Assembly (NCBI RefSeq): GCF_011603255.1
Contig: NZ_JAANCM010000012.1
Coordinates: forward strand, 115,251 to 179,250
DNA length: 64,000 nucleotides
Reading direction: 5' to 3'
From: Ferranicluibacter rubi
GTDB lineage: Bacteria; Pseudomonadota; Alphaproteobacteria; Rhizobiales; Rhizobiaceae
In this document: positions 1-8,804 of the stretch, piece by piece
Position numbering within the stretch: position 1 is the first letter of the stretch
How the letters are laid out: the number at the start of each line of letters is the position of its first letter
Position numbers and translations under genes: made by a program
The notes under the pieces: model-generated
Databases searched by the model: none
What the model saw: the letters and a program-made list of their open reading frames with translations, nothing else
Told to the model about the DNA's origin: nothing

Positions 1-792
1 GATGAGGATATCGCGGCCATGGGTGCGGATCAGGTCGGTGAAGGGCACGGCTTCAAGCTCGTGACGCTCCAGCAGGTCGCCGAAATCCTTGGTCATGACG
101 AGACGCAGGCGCGCGAACAGGGCGACGACGTTGATCGCGAAGGCGACGAAGAACGGGTAGCGCCAGCCCCAGGAGAGGAAGTCGGCTTCGGAGGTATTGG
201 CGACGAAGAAGCCGAACAGGATGCTGGCGAGCGCAAAGCCGATCGGCGCGCCGAGCTGCGGGATCATCGCGTACCAGCCGCGGTGCTTCTCCGGGGCGTT
301 CAGCGCGAGCAGGGAGGCAAGGCCGTCCCAGGCGCCACCGAGCGCAAGGCCCTGGCCGATGCGGAAGATGGCGAGCAGGTAGATCGACCAGACGCCGGCA
401 TCCTGGTAGCTGGGCAGGAAGCCCATGCAGACCGTGGAGATACCGAGCAGGAACAAAGCGATGGTGAGCTTGGTGCCGCGTCCGTAGGCACGGTCGATTG
501 CCATGAAGATGACCGAGCCGATGGGGCGCGCGACGAAGGCGAGCGAGAAGATCCCGAAGGAATAGAGCGTCGCCGTCAACGGGTCCGGCTCGAACGAGAA
601 GACGAGCTTCGGGAACACGAGGACGGAGGCGAGGCCGAACACGAAGAAGTCGAAGAACTCCGACATGCGGCCGATGATCACGCCAAGCGCGATCGAGCCC
701 GGGGATACGGGTGCGTCGCCGTGGATCTGCCGCGCGTCGCGCTCCAGGGCCGAGGATGAGGGTCCGCCGGACGTCTCTGCTATCGTTGTCAT
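1..792 (-). CDS. MFS transporter, MHS/ProP-like (partial, C-terminus beyond window)
   Basis: The minus-strand frame is open from an ATG preceded by GGAGG-like purines to the window edge, giving 264 residues without a stop. The N-terminus is hydrophilic to about residue 28. It is followed by the metabolite:H+ symporter pattern GVIIGRMSEFFDFFVFG, a loop ending FVARPIGSVIF, the R-x-G-R loop (DRAYGRGTKLT), and FRIGQGLALGG at TM4. These are standard for the MHS subfamily, which imports small organic acids or osmolytes with protons. At least six membrane helices are visible. The substrate cannot be inferred. It is transcribed divergently from the cyo operon across a 389-bp gap. Confidence 0.85.
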   Translation of the reverse strand, partial: MTTIAETSGGPSSSALERDARQIHGDAPVSPGSIALGVIIGRMSEFFDFFVFGLASVLVFPKLVFSFEPDPLTATLYSFGIFSLAFVARPIGSVIFMAIDRAYGRGTKLTIALFLLGISTVCMGFLPSYQDAGVWSIYLLAIFRIGQGLALGGAWDGLASLLALNAPEKHRGWYAMIPQLGAPIGFALASILFGFFVANTSEADFLSWGWRYPFFVAFAINVVALFARLRLVMTKDFGDLLERHELEAVPFTDLIRTHGRDILI

Positions 793-1181
793 CGGGATGC
801 CTCCATGCCTTTCGCTGGCCGCGCGGTTCAACGCGTGCCGTCTTTTGAACGATGTTGATCAAACGGGCCGGGTTATCAAGTGGCAGGGGTGAGAAATTCT
901 ACCCTGCGACGGTATGACCCGTGTCAGGAGACGGTCATTTCAAGGGGAAGGCTCGACTTTCTCATCAGGACCTATATCTCGCATGTCAGCGGGCTGACGA
1001 TATGAAGTCTGTGGACGACGTGCTGTCGCGAATGGTGGACCGAACCCGAGAGGTCTATCGACGCGGCGGTGAATTTTGCCGCAGGGCATCATTTTTGCTG
1101 CGGTGCGACCAAACACCTCATATCGTTCGTGGTCGCAGGGTATTACTCGCAGGGCAAAGATAACGAAAAGAGCATTGGACC
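793..1181. other. Intergenic region between the MFS gene and cyoA
   Basis: No convincing gene is seen; the short open frames here have no ribosome site or recognisable motif. It should hold both divergent promoters. Visible structure includes an 8-bp palindrome TTGATCAA at 855-862 and two inverted repeats close to cyoA: CCGCAG/CTGCGG at 1079-1084 and 1098-1103, and GCGACCA/TGGTCGC at 1105-1111 and 1130-1136. The inverted repeats lie in the likely cyoA leader and could be operator or leader structure. I could not assign a -35/-10 pair. Confidence 0.4.
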
Positions 1182-2450
1182 ATGGCGAACCTCTATCGAC
1201 ACGCTTGTCGCATCCTCATGCTGCCGCTCCTGGCGGGGCTTGCCGGCTGCAACATGGTGGTGATGTCCCCCTCGGGCGACATCGCAACGCAGCAGCGCGA
1301 CCTTATCTTGGTCTCCACCTTCCTCATGCTCCTGATCATCATTCCGGTGATCGTCCTGATCTTCTATTTCGCTTGGCACTATCGCCGTGCGAATACGGAC
1401 GCCGTCTACGATCCCGAATGGCATCACTCCACGCGCCTGGAAGTCGTGATCTGGTCGGCGCCGCTCGCCATCATCGTCGCGCTCGGCGCCGTCACCTGGA
1501 TCAGCACGCACAAGCTCGACCCGTACCGGCCGCTCGACCGGCTGGATGCGGAACGGCCGGTGACTGCCGACATGAAGCCGCTGACCGTCGAGGTCGTGGC
1601 GCTCGACTGGAAGTGGCTGTACTTCTACCCGGAATACGGCATCGCCACGGTGAACGAACTGGCCGCGCCGGTGGACGTGCCGATCAACTTCAAGATCACC
1701 GCCTCCTCGGTCATGAACTCCTTCTACATCCCGGCGCTTGCCGGCCAGATCTACGCCATGCCGGGCATGCAGACGCGGCTTCACGCCGTCATCAATGCGC
1801 CGGGCGAGTTCGAGGGCTTCTCCGCAAACTATAGCGGCGCCGGCTTCTCGCACATGCGCTTCAAGTTCCATGGTCTCGACCAGGCCGGCTTCGACGGCTG
1901 GGTCGCCAAGGTCAAGCAGCAGGGCACGATGCTCAACCGCGACACCTACCTGAAGCTCGAAAAGCCGAGCGAGCGGGAGCCGGTTCGCTACTATGGCGGC
2001 GTCGAGAACGGTCTCTACGAGGCGGTCCTCAACATGTGCGCCCAGCCCGGCAAGATGTGCATGAACGAGATGATGCATGTCGACATGATGGGCGGCGGCG
2101 GCGAGGATAGCGAAGGCAACCGCGAGCGTCTGCAATACGACAACCGCCATGCCGGCACCGGCGAGGGCACGAGCGCTGCAACCTTCCCCGCCACCGGCCA
2201 GCCGGCCCGCTCGGAGGGTGCGCCGGAAGGCGGCAACGATCACGGCCAGCACGGTGCCGCGCCGGCCGAAGGCCAGCCCGCTGATGGCGCACAGCCGATG
2301 CAGCACGATATGCAGAACATGAACGGGCACGACATGAACGGGCACCAGATGGGTGGCCAGGAAAATGGGGGCGCTCCAGCCCCCGACAGTGGCTCGGCGA
2401 CGCCCGACAAGGGCTCGATTGCGCCCGAACAGCTGAACAACTCGAAATGA
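1182..2450 (+). CDS. cyoA: Cytochrome bo-type ubiquinol oxidase subunit II
   Basis: This is a 422-residue lipoprotein subunit of the heme-copper quinol oxidase. A signal peptide ends in lipobox LAGC with the lipidated Cys at 23. Two transmembrane helices follow (about 40-62 and 85-107), then the periplasmic cupredoxin-like domain with WKWLYFYPEYG and the motif SVMNSFYIPALAGQIYAMPG. The CuA cysteines are not in place, as expected for a quinol oxidase. E. coli CyoA is 315 residues; the extra length is a C-terminal tail of about 115 residues, poor in order and rich in Met, His, Gly and Gln. It is the first gene of cyoABCD-surf1, 48 bp before cyoB. Confidence 0.95.
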   Translation: MANLYRHACRILMLPLLAGLAGCNMVVMSPSGDIATQQRDLILVSTFLMLLIIIPVIVLIFYFAWHYRRANTDAVYDPEWHHSTRLEVVIWSAPLAIIVALGAVTWISTHKLDPYRPLDRLDAERPVTADMKPLTVEVVALDWKWLYFYPEYGIATVNELAAPVDVPINFKITASSVMNSFYIPALAGQIYAMPGMQTRLHAVINAPGEFEGFSANYSGAGFSHMRFKFHGLDQAGFDGWVAKVKQQGTMLNRDTYLKLEKPSEREPVRYYGGVENGLYEAVLNMCAQPGKMCMNEMMHVDMMGGGGEDSEGNRERLQYDNRHAGTGEGTSAATFPATGQPARSEGAPEGGNDHGQHGAAPAEGQPADGAQPMQHDMQNMNGHDMNGHQMGGQENGGAPAPDSGSATPDKGSIAPEQLNNSK

Positions 2451-2498
2451 TCGCGGCGCTTTTCCGCACCGCTTGCGACTGCAAGAACTGGGGTCACC

Positions 2499-4499
2499 AT
2501 GTTTAATCAGGACATTTCCAGCCTCGTCTTCGGACGATTGACCTTGGAAGCCTTTCCGTACCACGAGCCGATCCTCGTGCTCACCTTCATCGGCGTCGTC
2601 CTCGGCGGCATCGCCGTCGTCGCGGCTCTCACCTACTTCAAGCTCTGGGGCTATCTCTGGACGGAGTGGCTGACGAGCGTCGATCACAAGAAGATCGGGA
2701 TCATGTATGTGATCCTCGCGCTGATCATGCTTCTGCGCGGCTTCGCCGACGCCTTGATGATGCGCACCCAGCAGGCCATCGCCTTCAACGGCAATGAAGG
2801 CTTCCTGCCGCCGCACCATTACGACCAGGTGTTCACCGCGCACGGTGTCATCATGATCTTCTTCATGGCCATGCCGTTCGTCACGGGCCTGATGAACTTC
2901 GTCGTGCCGTTGCAGATCGGCGCCCGCGACGTGTCGTTCCCGTTCCTGAACAATTTCTCGTTCTGGATGACGGCAGCCGGTGCTGCGATCATCATGATCT
3001 CGCTGTTCGTCGGCGAATTTGCCCGTACCGGCTGGCTGGCCTATCCGCCTCTGTCGGGCGCGGATTACAGCCCGGGCGTGGGGGTCGATTATTACATCTG
3101 GGGCCTGCAGGTGGCGGGTGTCGGCACGACGCTGTCCGGTATCAACCTGATCGCGACCATCGTGAAGATGCGCGCGCCCGGCATGACCATGATGAAGATG
3201 CCGATCTTCACCTGGACCTCGCTCTGTACAAACGTTCTGATCGTTGCCTCCTTCCCGATCCTGACCGCAACGCTCGCACTGCTGTCGCTCGACCGCTACG
3301 TCGGCACGCACTTCTTCACGAACGATCTCGGCGGCAACCCGATGATGTATGTGAACCTCATCTGGATCTGGGGTCACCCGGAAGTCTACATCCTGATCCT
3401 GCCGGCGTTCGGCATCTTCTCGGAAATCGTCGCCACCTTCAGCGGCAAACGCCTGTTCGGCTATGCCTCGATGGTCTACGCCACGGTCGTCATCACGATC
3501 CTGTCCTACCTCGTCTGGCTGCACCACTTCTTCACCATGGGTTCGGGCGCCAGCGTCAACGCCTTCTTCGGCATCACGACGATGATCATCTCGATCCCGA
3601 CGGGCGCCAAGATCTTCAACTGGCTGTTCACGATGTATCGTGGCCGCATCCGGTTCGAAGTCCCGATGCTCTGGACGATCGGCTTCATGGTGACCTTCGT
3701 CATCGGCGGCATGACGGGCGTTCTGCTCGCCGTACCCCCGGCCGACTTCGTGCTGCACAACTCGCTGTTCCTCATCGCCCACTTCCATAACGTCATCATC
3801 GGCGGCGTGGTCTTCGGCGTCATGGCCGGCGTCACCTACTGGTTCCCGAAAGCCTTCGGCTATCGCCTGAACGACTTCTGGGGCAAGATGAGCTTCTGGT
3901 TCTGGCTGGTCGGCTTCTACTTCGCCTTCATGCCGCTCTACGTGCTCGGCCTGATGGGCGTCACGCGCCGCCTCAGCCAGTTCGAGGATCCGTCGCTGCA
4001 GATCTGGTTCATCATCGCGGCCTTCGGCGCCGTCCTGATCGCGCTCGGCATCGCCTCGTTCATCATCCAGCTGGTCGTCAGCTTCCTGCAGCGCGAGCAG
4101 TTGCGCGACCTTACGGGCGATCCCTGGAACGGCCGGACGCTGGAATGGTCGACGTCGTCACCGCCGCCGGATTACAACTTCGCCTTCACGCCGGTCATTC
4201 ACGATCACGACTCGTGGTACGACATGAAGAACCGCGGTTACGAGCGTCCGCTGGGTGGCTTCAGGCCGATCCACATGCCGAAGAACACCGGCACGGGGGT
4301 CATCCTCAGCGGCTTAAGCGTCGCCTTCGCCTTCGCCGTCATCTGGTACATCTGGTGGCTCGCCATCGTGTCCTTCATCGGCATCATCGCGGTCTCCATC
4401 GGACATACCTTCAACTACAACCGCGATTTCTACATTCCGGCGGATGACGTCATCGCAACGGAAGGGGAGCGCACGCGGCGGCTCTCCGGGCAGGCCTGA
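2499..4499 (+). CDS. cyoB: Cytochrome bo-type ubiquinol oxidase subunit I
   Basis: This is the 666-residue catalytic subunit that reduces O2 to water and pumps protons. The CuB ligands are His293 in WGHPEVY and His342-His343 in WLHHFF. His428 and His430 in IAHFHNV match the high-spin and low-spin heme ligands, and His115 is the second low-spin ligand. The quinol-site residues Arg80, Asp84, His107 and Gln110 sit at the E. coli positions plus nine. Tyr297 of the HPEVY motif gives the His-Tyr crosslink partner. Length matches E. coli CyoB (663). It is followed after 2 bp by cyoC, so translation is probably coupled. The quinol residues make bo-type more likely than aa3 cytochrome c oxidase. Confidence 0.97.
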   Translation: MFNQDISSLVFGRLTLEAFPYHEPILVLTFIGVVLGGIAVVAALTYFKLWGYLWTEWLTSVDHKKIGIMYVILALIMLLRGFADALMMRTQQAIAFNGNEGFLPPHHYDQVFTAHGVIMIFFMAMPFVTGLMNFVVPLQIGARDVSFPFLNNFSFWMTAAGAAIIMISLFVGEFARTGWLAYPPLSGADYSPGVGVDYYIWGLQVAGVGTTLSGINLIATIVKMRAPGMTMMKMPIFTWTSLCTNVLIVASFPILTATLALLSLDRYVGTHFFTNDLGGNPMMYVNLIWIWGHPEVYILILPAFGIFSEIVATFSGKRLFGYASMVYATVVITILSYLVWLHHFFTMGSGASVNAFFGITTMIISIPTGAKIFNWLFTMYRGRIRFEVPMLWTIGFMVTFVIGGMTGVLLAVPPADFVLHNSLFLIAHFHNVIIGGVVFGVMAGVTYWFPKAFGYRLNDFWGKMSFWFWLVGFYFAFMPLYVLGLMGVTRRLSQFEDPSLQIWFIIAAFGAVLIALGIASFIIQLVVSFLQREQLRDLTGDPWNGRTLEWSTSSPPPDYNFAFTPVIHDHDSWYDMKNRGYERPLGGFRPIHMPKNTGTGVILSGLSVAFAFAVIWYIWWLAIVSFIGIIAVSIGHTFNYNRDFYIPADDVIATEGERTRRLSGQA

Positions 4500-4501
4500 T
4501 C

Positions 4502-5131
4502 ATGAGCGCACCGACACACGCCCCTCTCGCCGACGGCGAAAAGCCGGTCTTCTACTTGACGGAAGACCATCATCCGGAAAACAGCACGGGCCTCGGCTTC
4601 TGGCTGTACCTGATGAGCGACTGCCTGATCTTCGCGATCCTGTTCGCCACCTATGCCGTGCTCGGCCGCTCCTATGCGGCCGGCCCGTCGCCGGCTGATC
4701 TGTTCGACCTGCCGCTGGTGGCGATCAACACCTCCATGCTGCTCCTGTCGTCGATCACCTACGGCTTCGCGATGCTGCAGATGGAGCGCAAGGCGAAGAC
4801 CGAGACGCTCTTCTGGCTCGGGATCACCGGCATCTTCGGCGCGATCTTCATCGGGCTGGAAATCTACGAGTTCGTGCACCTGATCCATGAGGGCGCCGGC
4901 CCCGGCCGCAGCGCGTTCCTGTCGGCCTTCTTCGTGCTGGTCGGCACCCACGGGCTGCACGTCACCTTCGGCATCATCTGGCTGATCACGCTGATGGTGC
5001 AGGTGTCGATGAAAGGGTTGATCCCGGAAAATCGTCGCCGCCTGATGTGCCTGTCGATGTTCTGGCACTTCCTCGACGTCGTCTGGATCGGCGTCTTCTC
5101 GATTGTCTACCTGATCGGAGTTCTCGGATGA
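4502..5131 (+). CDS. cyoC: Cytochrome bo-type ubiquinol oxidase subunit III
   Basis: A 209-residue membrane protein with five predicted helices, the size of E. coli CyoC (204). It carries the family patterns [20 protein letters not shown] near the N-terminus, GLEIYEF in the middle and [14 protein letters not shown] before the last helices, ending with [20 protein letters not shown]. Subunit III stabilises the oxidase complex and has no redox centre. Its start is 2 bp after the cyoB stop and its stop overlaps the cyoD start in an ATGA junction, consistent with coupled translation. Confidence 0.95.
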   Translation: MSAPTHAPLADGEKPVFYLTEDHHPENSTGLGFWLYLMSDCLIFAILFATYAVLGRSYAAGPSPADLFDLPLVAINTSMLLLSSITYGFAMLQMERKAKTETLFWLGITGIFGAIFIGLEIYEFVHLIHEGAGPGRSAFLSAFFVLVGTHGLHVTFGIIWLITLMVQVSMKGLIPENRRRLMCLSMFWHFLDVVWIGVFSIVYLIGVLG

Positions 5132-5541
5132 GCACCCACGCCCCTGTCAACACCGTCGGACACGAGGACGCGCACGAAGCCCATCATGGCCACAGCCACG
5201 GTCATGAGGCGTCGCATGGTTCCTTCAAGAGCTACATGACCGGCTTCGTGCTGTCGGTCATCCTCACGGCCATCCCCTTCTGGCTGGTCATGGGCGAGGT
5301 GTTCGAGAACAAGGCCGTGACGGCCGGTCTCGTCATGCTGTTCGCGGTCGTGCAGATCGTGGTGCACATGATCTACTTCCTGCACATGAACACCAAGTCC
5401 GAAGGCGGCTGGACCATGATGGCGCTGATCTTCACGCTCGTGCTGATCGTCATCGCACTGTCCGGTTCGCTCTGGGTCATGCATCATCTGAACACCAACA
5501 TGATGACCATGACACCGGACATGATGCGCAATGTCCCCTGA
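5128..5541 (+). CDS. cyoD: Cytochrome bo-type ubiquinol oxidase subunit IV
   Basis: A 137-residue protein of the COX4_pro family. I chose the ATG inside the cyoC stop (ATGA) over an upstream in-frame codon because the upstream extension is Arg-rich and unlike the family. The N-terminal 35 residues are strikingly His-rich ([15 protein letters not shown]). Three transmembrane helices follow, with the conserved [13 protein letters not shown] segment. The subunit helps assemble CuB and heme in subunit I in the E. coli enzyme (family knowledge). It overlaps the next gene by 11 bp. Confidence 0.92.
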   Translation: MSTHAPVNTVGHEDAHEAHHGHSHGHEASHGSFKSYMTGFVLSVILTAIPFWLVMGEVFENKAVTAGLVMLFAVVQIVVHMIYFLHMNTKSEGGWTMMALIFTLVLIVIALSGSLWVMHHLNTNMMTMTPDMMRNVP

Positions 5542-6385
5542 TACACCCCGGCGGCTGGACACGGCCGCCGGATCCCCTCTGAGGGCTGCACCACCCGCCT
5601 CCGGCCGCAGCACCGAGGGGCACGCAGCGGATGGCGGCGCTTCGTCGGGGCGCGGCTCCCGCAGGGGGCTCGTCTTGCTTGGGGCGGTCGCGACCTTCGT
5701 CACGGTCGTTCTTCTGGCGCTCGGCATCTGGCAGGTGCAGCGCCTGTTCTGGAAGCTCGATCTGATCGAGCGCGTGGATGCGCGGGTCCATGCCGCACCG
5801 GTCGAGGCGCCGCGCGCCGACCAGTGGTCTTCCATCACGGCCGGTAACGACGAATACCGCCATATCAGCGTCAGCGGCACCTTCCGGCATGAGGCTGAAA
5901 CGCTTGTGCAGGCGACGACCGAGCGGGGGCCGGGCTTCTGGGTCGTGACGCCGCTGGTGCGGGACGACGGCACCGCCATCCTCGTCAACCGCGGCTTCGT
6001 GCCGCCCGACCGGCGGGACCCCGCGACGCGAAGCGCCGGGAATGTTTCCGGTTCGACGCATCTCGTCGGCCTTCTCAGGCTGTCGGAGCCGGGCGGCGGC
6101 TTCCTGCGCGAAAACGATCCGTCAGGGAACCGCTGGTACTCCCGCGATGTCGCCGCCATCGCCACGGCGCGCGGCCTGCACCAAGCAGCGCCCTATTTCA
6201 TCGACGCTGACGGCACGGAAAATCCCGGAGGCTTTCCGGTCGGCGGCCTGACGCGCATCGTCTTCCCGAACAACCACCTCGTCTATGCCCTGACATGGTT
6301 CGCGCTCGCGGCGATGCTGATCGGTGCGATGCTGGTCATCGGGCGCCGGGAATGGGCGCGCGCCTCGGTCGATCCCGAGGCTTGA
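5531..6385 (+). CDS. SURF1-family oxidase assembly protein
   Basis: A 284-residue protein of the SURF1/Shy1 family, which assists heme insertion into subunit I of heme-copper oxidases. A Pro/Ser/Gly-rich cytoplasmic segment of about 48 residues precedes TM1 (LVLLGAVATFVTVVLLALGIWQVQRL). The family core follows, with GFWVVTPLVRDDGTAILVNRG, the RWYSRDV region and a YFIDAD segment. A second helix lies near the C-terminus (LTWFALAAMLIGAMLVIG). It overlaps cyoD by 11 bp, so it belongs to the cyo operon. No heme-O synthase (cyoE) follows; the next gene is convergent. Confidence 0.9.
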   Translation: MSPDTPRRLDTAAGSPLRAAPPASGRSTEGHAADGGASSGRGSRRGLVLLGAVATFVTVVLLALGIWQVQRLFWKLDLIERVDARVHAAPVEAPRADQWSSITAGNDEYRHISVSGTFRHEAETLVQATTERGPGFWVVTPLVRDDGTAILVNRGFVPPDRRDPATRSAGNVSGSTHLVGLLRLSEPGGGFLRENDPSGNRWYSRDVAAIATARGLHQAAPYFIDADGTENPGGFPVGGLTRIVFPNNHLVYALTWFALAAMLIGAMLVIGRREWARASVDPEA

Positions 6386-6413
6386 GCGTCGTCACATCCG
6401 GTGCGCGCTCGCC

Positions 6414-7430
6414 TCAGGCAAGCAGCGCCAGAAGATCGTCGTGCAGAGGCTTTGGGATCTCGACGCTGCCTGCCGCCTCGCTGCGCTGGCGTGCGGTATA
6501 GCGGCGCTGCGAGGGCAGGCGCGCACCCTGGCCGATGATGGCATCGAACAGGGCCTCCGCCCGCTCGGCATTCTCCGTCGCCCGCCCGCCGGAGAGGAGG
6601 TTCGGATCGAAGGCGAGCAGCAGTTCGCCGTGGCAGGGTGCGGCCCCGAGGCCGGCGTCGAAGATCTGAGATTCGCGGCTCGTCAGGTCGCCGATCAGTG
6701 GTCCGGCCATCAGCTCGACCATGGCGGCAAGGGCCGAGCCCTTGTGGCCGCCGAAGGTCAGCATGGCGCCGGCCATCGCGGCTTCGGCATCCGTCGTCGG
6801 CAAACCGTCGCTGTCGATCGCCCAGCCTTCCGGGATCGGCTTTCCGGCGCGCCGGTGCAGCTCGATCTCGCCGCGGGCGGCAGCGCTGGTCGCAAAGTCG
6901 AACACGAAGGGGAACGGGCCGGGGCGTGGCCAGGAGAAGGCGATGGGGTTGGTGCCGAAGACCGGTTTGGTGCCGCCGGCAGGGGCGACCCAGCTGTGGC
7001 TCGGCGTCATGGCAAGAGCCGCAAGGCCGGCAGCCGCGATGCGCTCGACCTCGGGCCAGAGGGCGGAGAAGTGGAAGCAATTGTTGATGGCCAGGGCCGC
7101 GACACCCTGTGTCCGCGCCTTCTCCTGCAGAAGCGGCAGGCCGAGCCGGAAGGCGAGCGGCGAGAAGCCATGTTTCGCATCGACCCTGACGATGCCCGGC
7201 GCATGGTCGATCACCTCCGGCACGGCCGTCGCGTTCACCTTGCCCTCGCGGATCGAGCGGACGCAGCCGAGCACGCGGTAGAGCCCGTGCGAGTGGCACT
7301 CGTCGATCTGGCCAGCCATGACCGTATCGGCCAGCGCCTCGCAATGCTCGGGCGAAAGGCCGGCACGGGAGAGGGCCTGCACGGTCAGGGCGCGGGCCTC
7401 GTCGAGGGGCAGTCGGACGGTTTCGGTCAT
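6414..7430 (-). CDS. Ldh-family NAD(P)H-dependent oxidoreductase (malate/L-lactate dehydrogenase type)
   Basis: A 338-residue member of the Ldh_2 family, which includes delta1-piperideine-2-carboxylate/pyrroline-2-carboxylate reductases, malate and ureidoglycolate dehydrogenases. Family patterns seen are DECHSHGLYR with the catalytic His, INNCFHFSALWPEVE, the MTPSHSWVAPAGG loop, FGTNPIAFSWPR and FGGHKGSALAAMVELMAG. The ATG preceded by CGGAGT is chosen over a longer frame lacking a ribosome site. It lies 95 bp downstream of the AraC gene on the same strand. The substrate is not fixed by sequence; an imino acid reductase of proline/lysine catabolism is plausible but unproven. Confidence 0.8.
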   Translation of the reverse strand: MTETVRLPLDEARALTVQALSRAGLSPEHCEALADTVMAGQIDECHSHGLYRVLGCVRSIREGKVNATAVPEVIDHAPGIVRVDAKHGFSPLAFRLGLPLLQEKARTQGVAALAINNCFHFSALWPEVERIAAAGLAALAMTPSHSWVAPAGGTKPVFGTNPIAFSWPRPGPFPFVFDFATSAAARGEIELHRRAGKPIPEGWAIDSDGLPTTDAEAAMAGAMLTFGGHKGSALAAMVELMAGPLIGDLTSRESQIFDAGLGAAPCHGELLLAFDPNLLSGGRATENAERAEALFDAIIGQGARLPSQRRYTARQRSEAAGSVEIPKPLHDDLLALLA

Positions 7431-7525
7431 GGGAACTCCGGTTCGGGGCAGGGTATTGGCAATGGTCTGGGCAAGGTTTCCGGCAGGGGCTGGGATACAG
7501 GATTCGCCGGCTATCGATGGACGGT

Positions 7526-8500
7526 TCAACCCTCGCTCAGCATTTCCGGCTCGCCGGCCAACCGGCCGAGGAGCGAGCGTCGGGTACGGCCGGCATCGCG
7601 CAAGGGCGGCGCGCCGAACTGGCGGGCATATTCGCGGCTGAACTGCGAGGGGCTCTCATAGCCCACCTGATGCCCGGCGCTGCCGGCATCCAGCATGTCT
7701 TCCACCATCAGCCGGCGCGCCTCCTGAAGGCGAAGCTGCTTTTGGTATTGCATGGGGCTCATGGCGGTGATGGCCTTGAAGTGGTGGTGCAGCGACGAGA
7801 CGCTCATGCTGACGCGTCGGGCGAGATCCTCAATGCGCAGCGGCAGGGCATAGTGCTCCTTCAGCCAGGCGCAGGCGCGTCCGATCTGGTGCGACTGGCT
7901 TTCGACCATCGTCATTTGGCGCAGGCGCGCCGCATGCGGGCCGGTCAAGAGACGGAAGATCAACTCCTGCTCGATCAGCGGCAGCAAAGCGGGAATGTCG
8001 CCGGGGCGGTCGAGCAGGCGCAGGAGCCGGAGCGCCGCGTCCTCGAGTTCGGGCGTCAGTGCCGCGACCGACATGCCGCGCTGCTCGGGTGGCTCGGAGG
8101 ATGCGCCCGCCGGTTCCCGCACTTGCGCCGTGGCGGCGGGACGGTCGAGCAAAGCGAGAAGCGGCGAGATCTTTGCGACGTCGATCTCGAAGACCATGCC
8201 GAGATAGGGGCTTTCGGGCGAGGCCTGGACGATCTGGCTCGTCACCGGCAGGTCGAACGAGGTCAGCAGATAGTCCGAGCCGCCATAGATGTAGGTCTCG
8301 TGGCCAAGCGTCACCTTCTTCACGCCCTGTGCGATCAGCGCGAAGCTTGGCCGATAAGCGGCGCAGGAGGGAACGGCTTGTTCGGAGCGCCGGTGCACCG
8401 TCAGGCCCGGCACCGATGTCGCGTGGTCTCCGTCCTCTCTGGCGAAACGGGCAATGATCTCGACGAAAGGCTGGCGGCGGGCGGCGGAGGGATCGAACAT
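7526..8500 (-). CDS. AraC-family transcriptional regulator
   Basis: A 324-residue regulator. The N-terminal two thirds matches the AraC_N (PF06719-like) ligand domain: SCAAYRPSFALIAQGVKKVTLGHETYIYGGSDYLLTSFDLPV is the characteristic opening. The C-terminal domain has two helix-turn-helix motifs, LRIEDLARRVSMSVSSLHHHFKAITAMSPMQYQKQ and VGYESPSQFSREYARQFGAPP. The chosen ATG follows AGGAAAGG on its own strand. It is divergent from the alcohol dehydrogenase gene with a 304-bp gap containing three ATTTGCAG repeats. Regulators of this subfamily commonly activate a neighbouring oxidoreductase in response to aldehydes or alcohols (family knowledge), so adh is the likely target. Confidence 0.9.
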   Translation of the reverse strand: MFDPSAARRQPFVEIIARFAREDGDHATSVPGLTVHRRSEQAVPSCAAYRPSFALIAQGVKKVTLGHETYIYGGSDYLLTSFDLPVTSQIVQASPESPYLGMVFEIDVAKISPLLALLDRPAATAQVREPAGASSEPPEQRGMSVAALTPELEDAALRLLRLLDRPGDIPALLPLIEQELIFRLLTGPHAARLRQMTMVESQSHQIGRACAWLKEHYALPLRIEDLARRVSMSVSSLHHHFKAITAMSPMQYQKQLRLQEARRLMVEDMLDAGSAGHQVGYESPSQFSREYARQFGAPPLRDAGRTRRSLLGRLAGEPEMLSEG

Positions 8501-8681
8501 GAGGCAAGCCTTTCCTGAAACGGGGACGCCGGACGACACGGTTCTAACGCGAAAACCTCGAGCGCGACAACGGCTGAATGCCGGGCGGTCAAGCGTCCGG
8601 ACGCACGCTCTCCCGCATCGCGTGGTGATGATGGTTTCGAGATAGGCCGGATGCGCGACGGCCACAAAGCCTTCGAAGACC

Positions 8682-8788
8682 ATTTGCAGGATCGTGCAAG
8701 AAATTTGCAGGAATGGCGCATGCCTATGTTGGTCGCAACTTGCATAGTGCAGGCACCGGCGATGTCTCGACCGGTCCAGATTTGCAGA
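8682..8788 (+). promoter_or_regulatory. Three ATTTGCAGR direct repeats upstream of adh, candidate AraC-type operators
   Basis: ATTTGCAGGA occurs at 8682-8691 and 8703-8712 in the same orientation, 21 bp apart, which is two helical turns and the classic arrangement for AraC-family half-sites. A third copy, ATTTGCAGA, lies at 8780-8788, just before the adh ribosome site. The region sits in the divergent araC-adh intergenic space. The binding assignment is inference; the repeats are seen directly. Confidence 0.5.
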
Positions 8789-8804
8789 CAGAAGGAAACC
8801 ACCC

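Noticed and set aside
855..862. TTGATCAA as an FNR/FixK box
   Set aside because: The FNR consensus is TTGAT-N4-ATCAA; this is the two half-sites without the spacer, so I do not claim oxygen control.
1143..3788. An 881-codon open frame antisense to cyoA and cyoB
   Set aside because: Its translation is Arg/His/Asp-rich with no domain, and the opposite strand encodes clear oxidase subunits. Long antisense frames are expected at this GC content.
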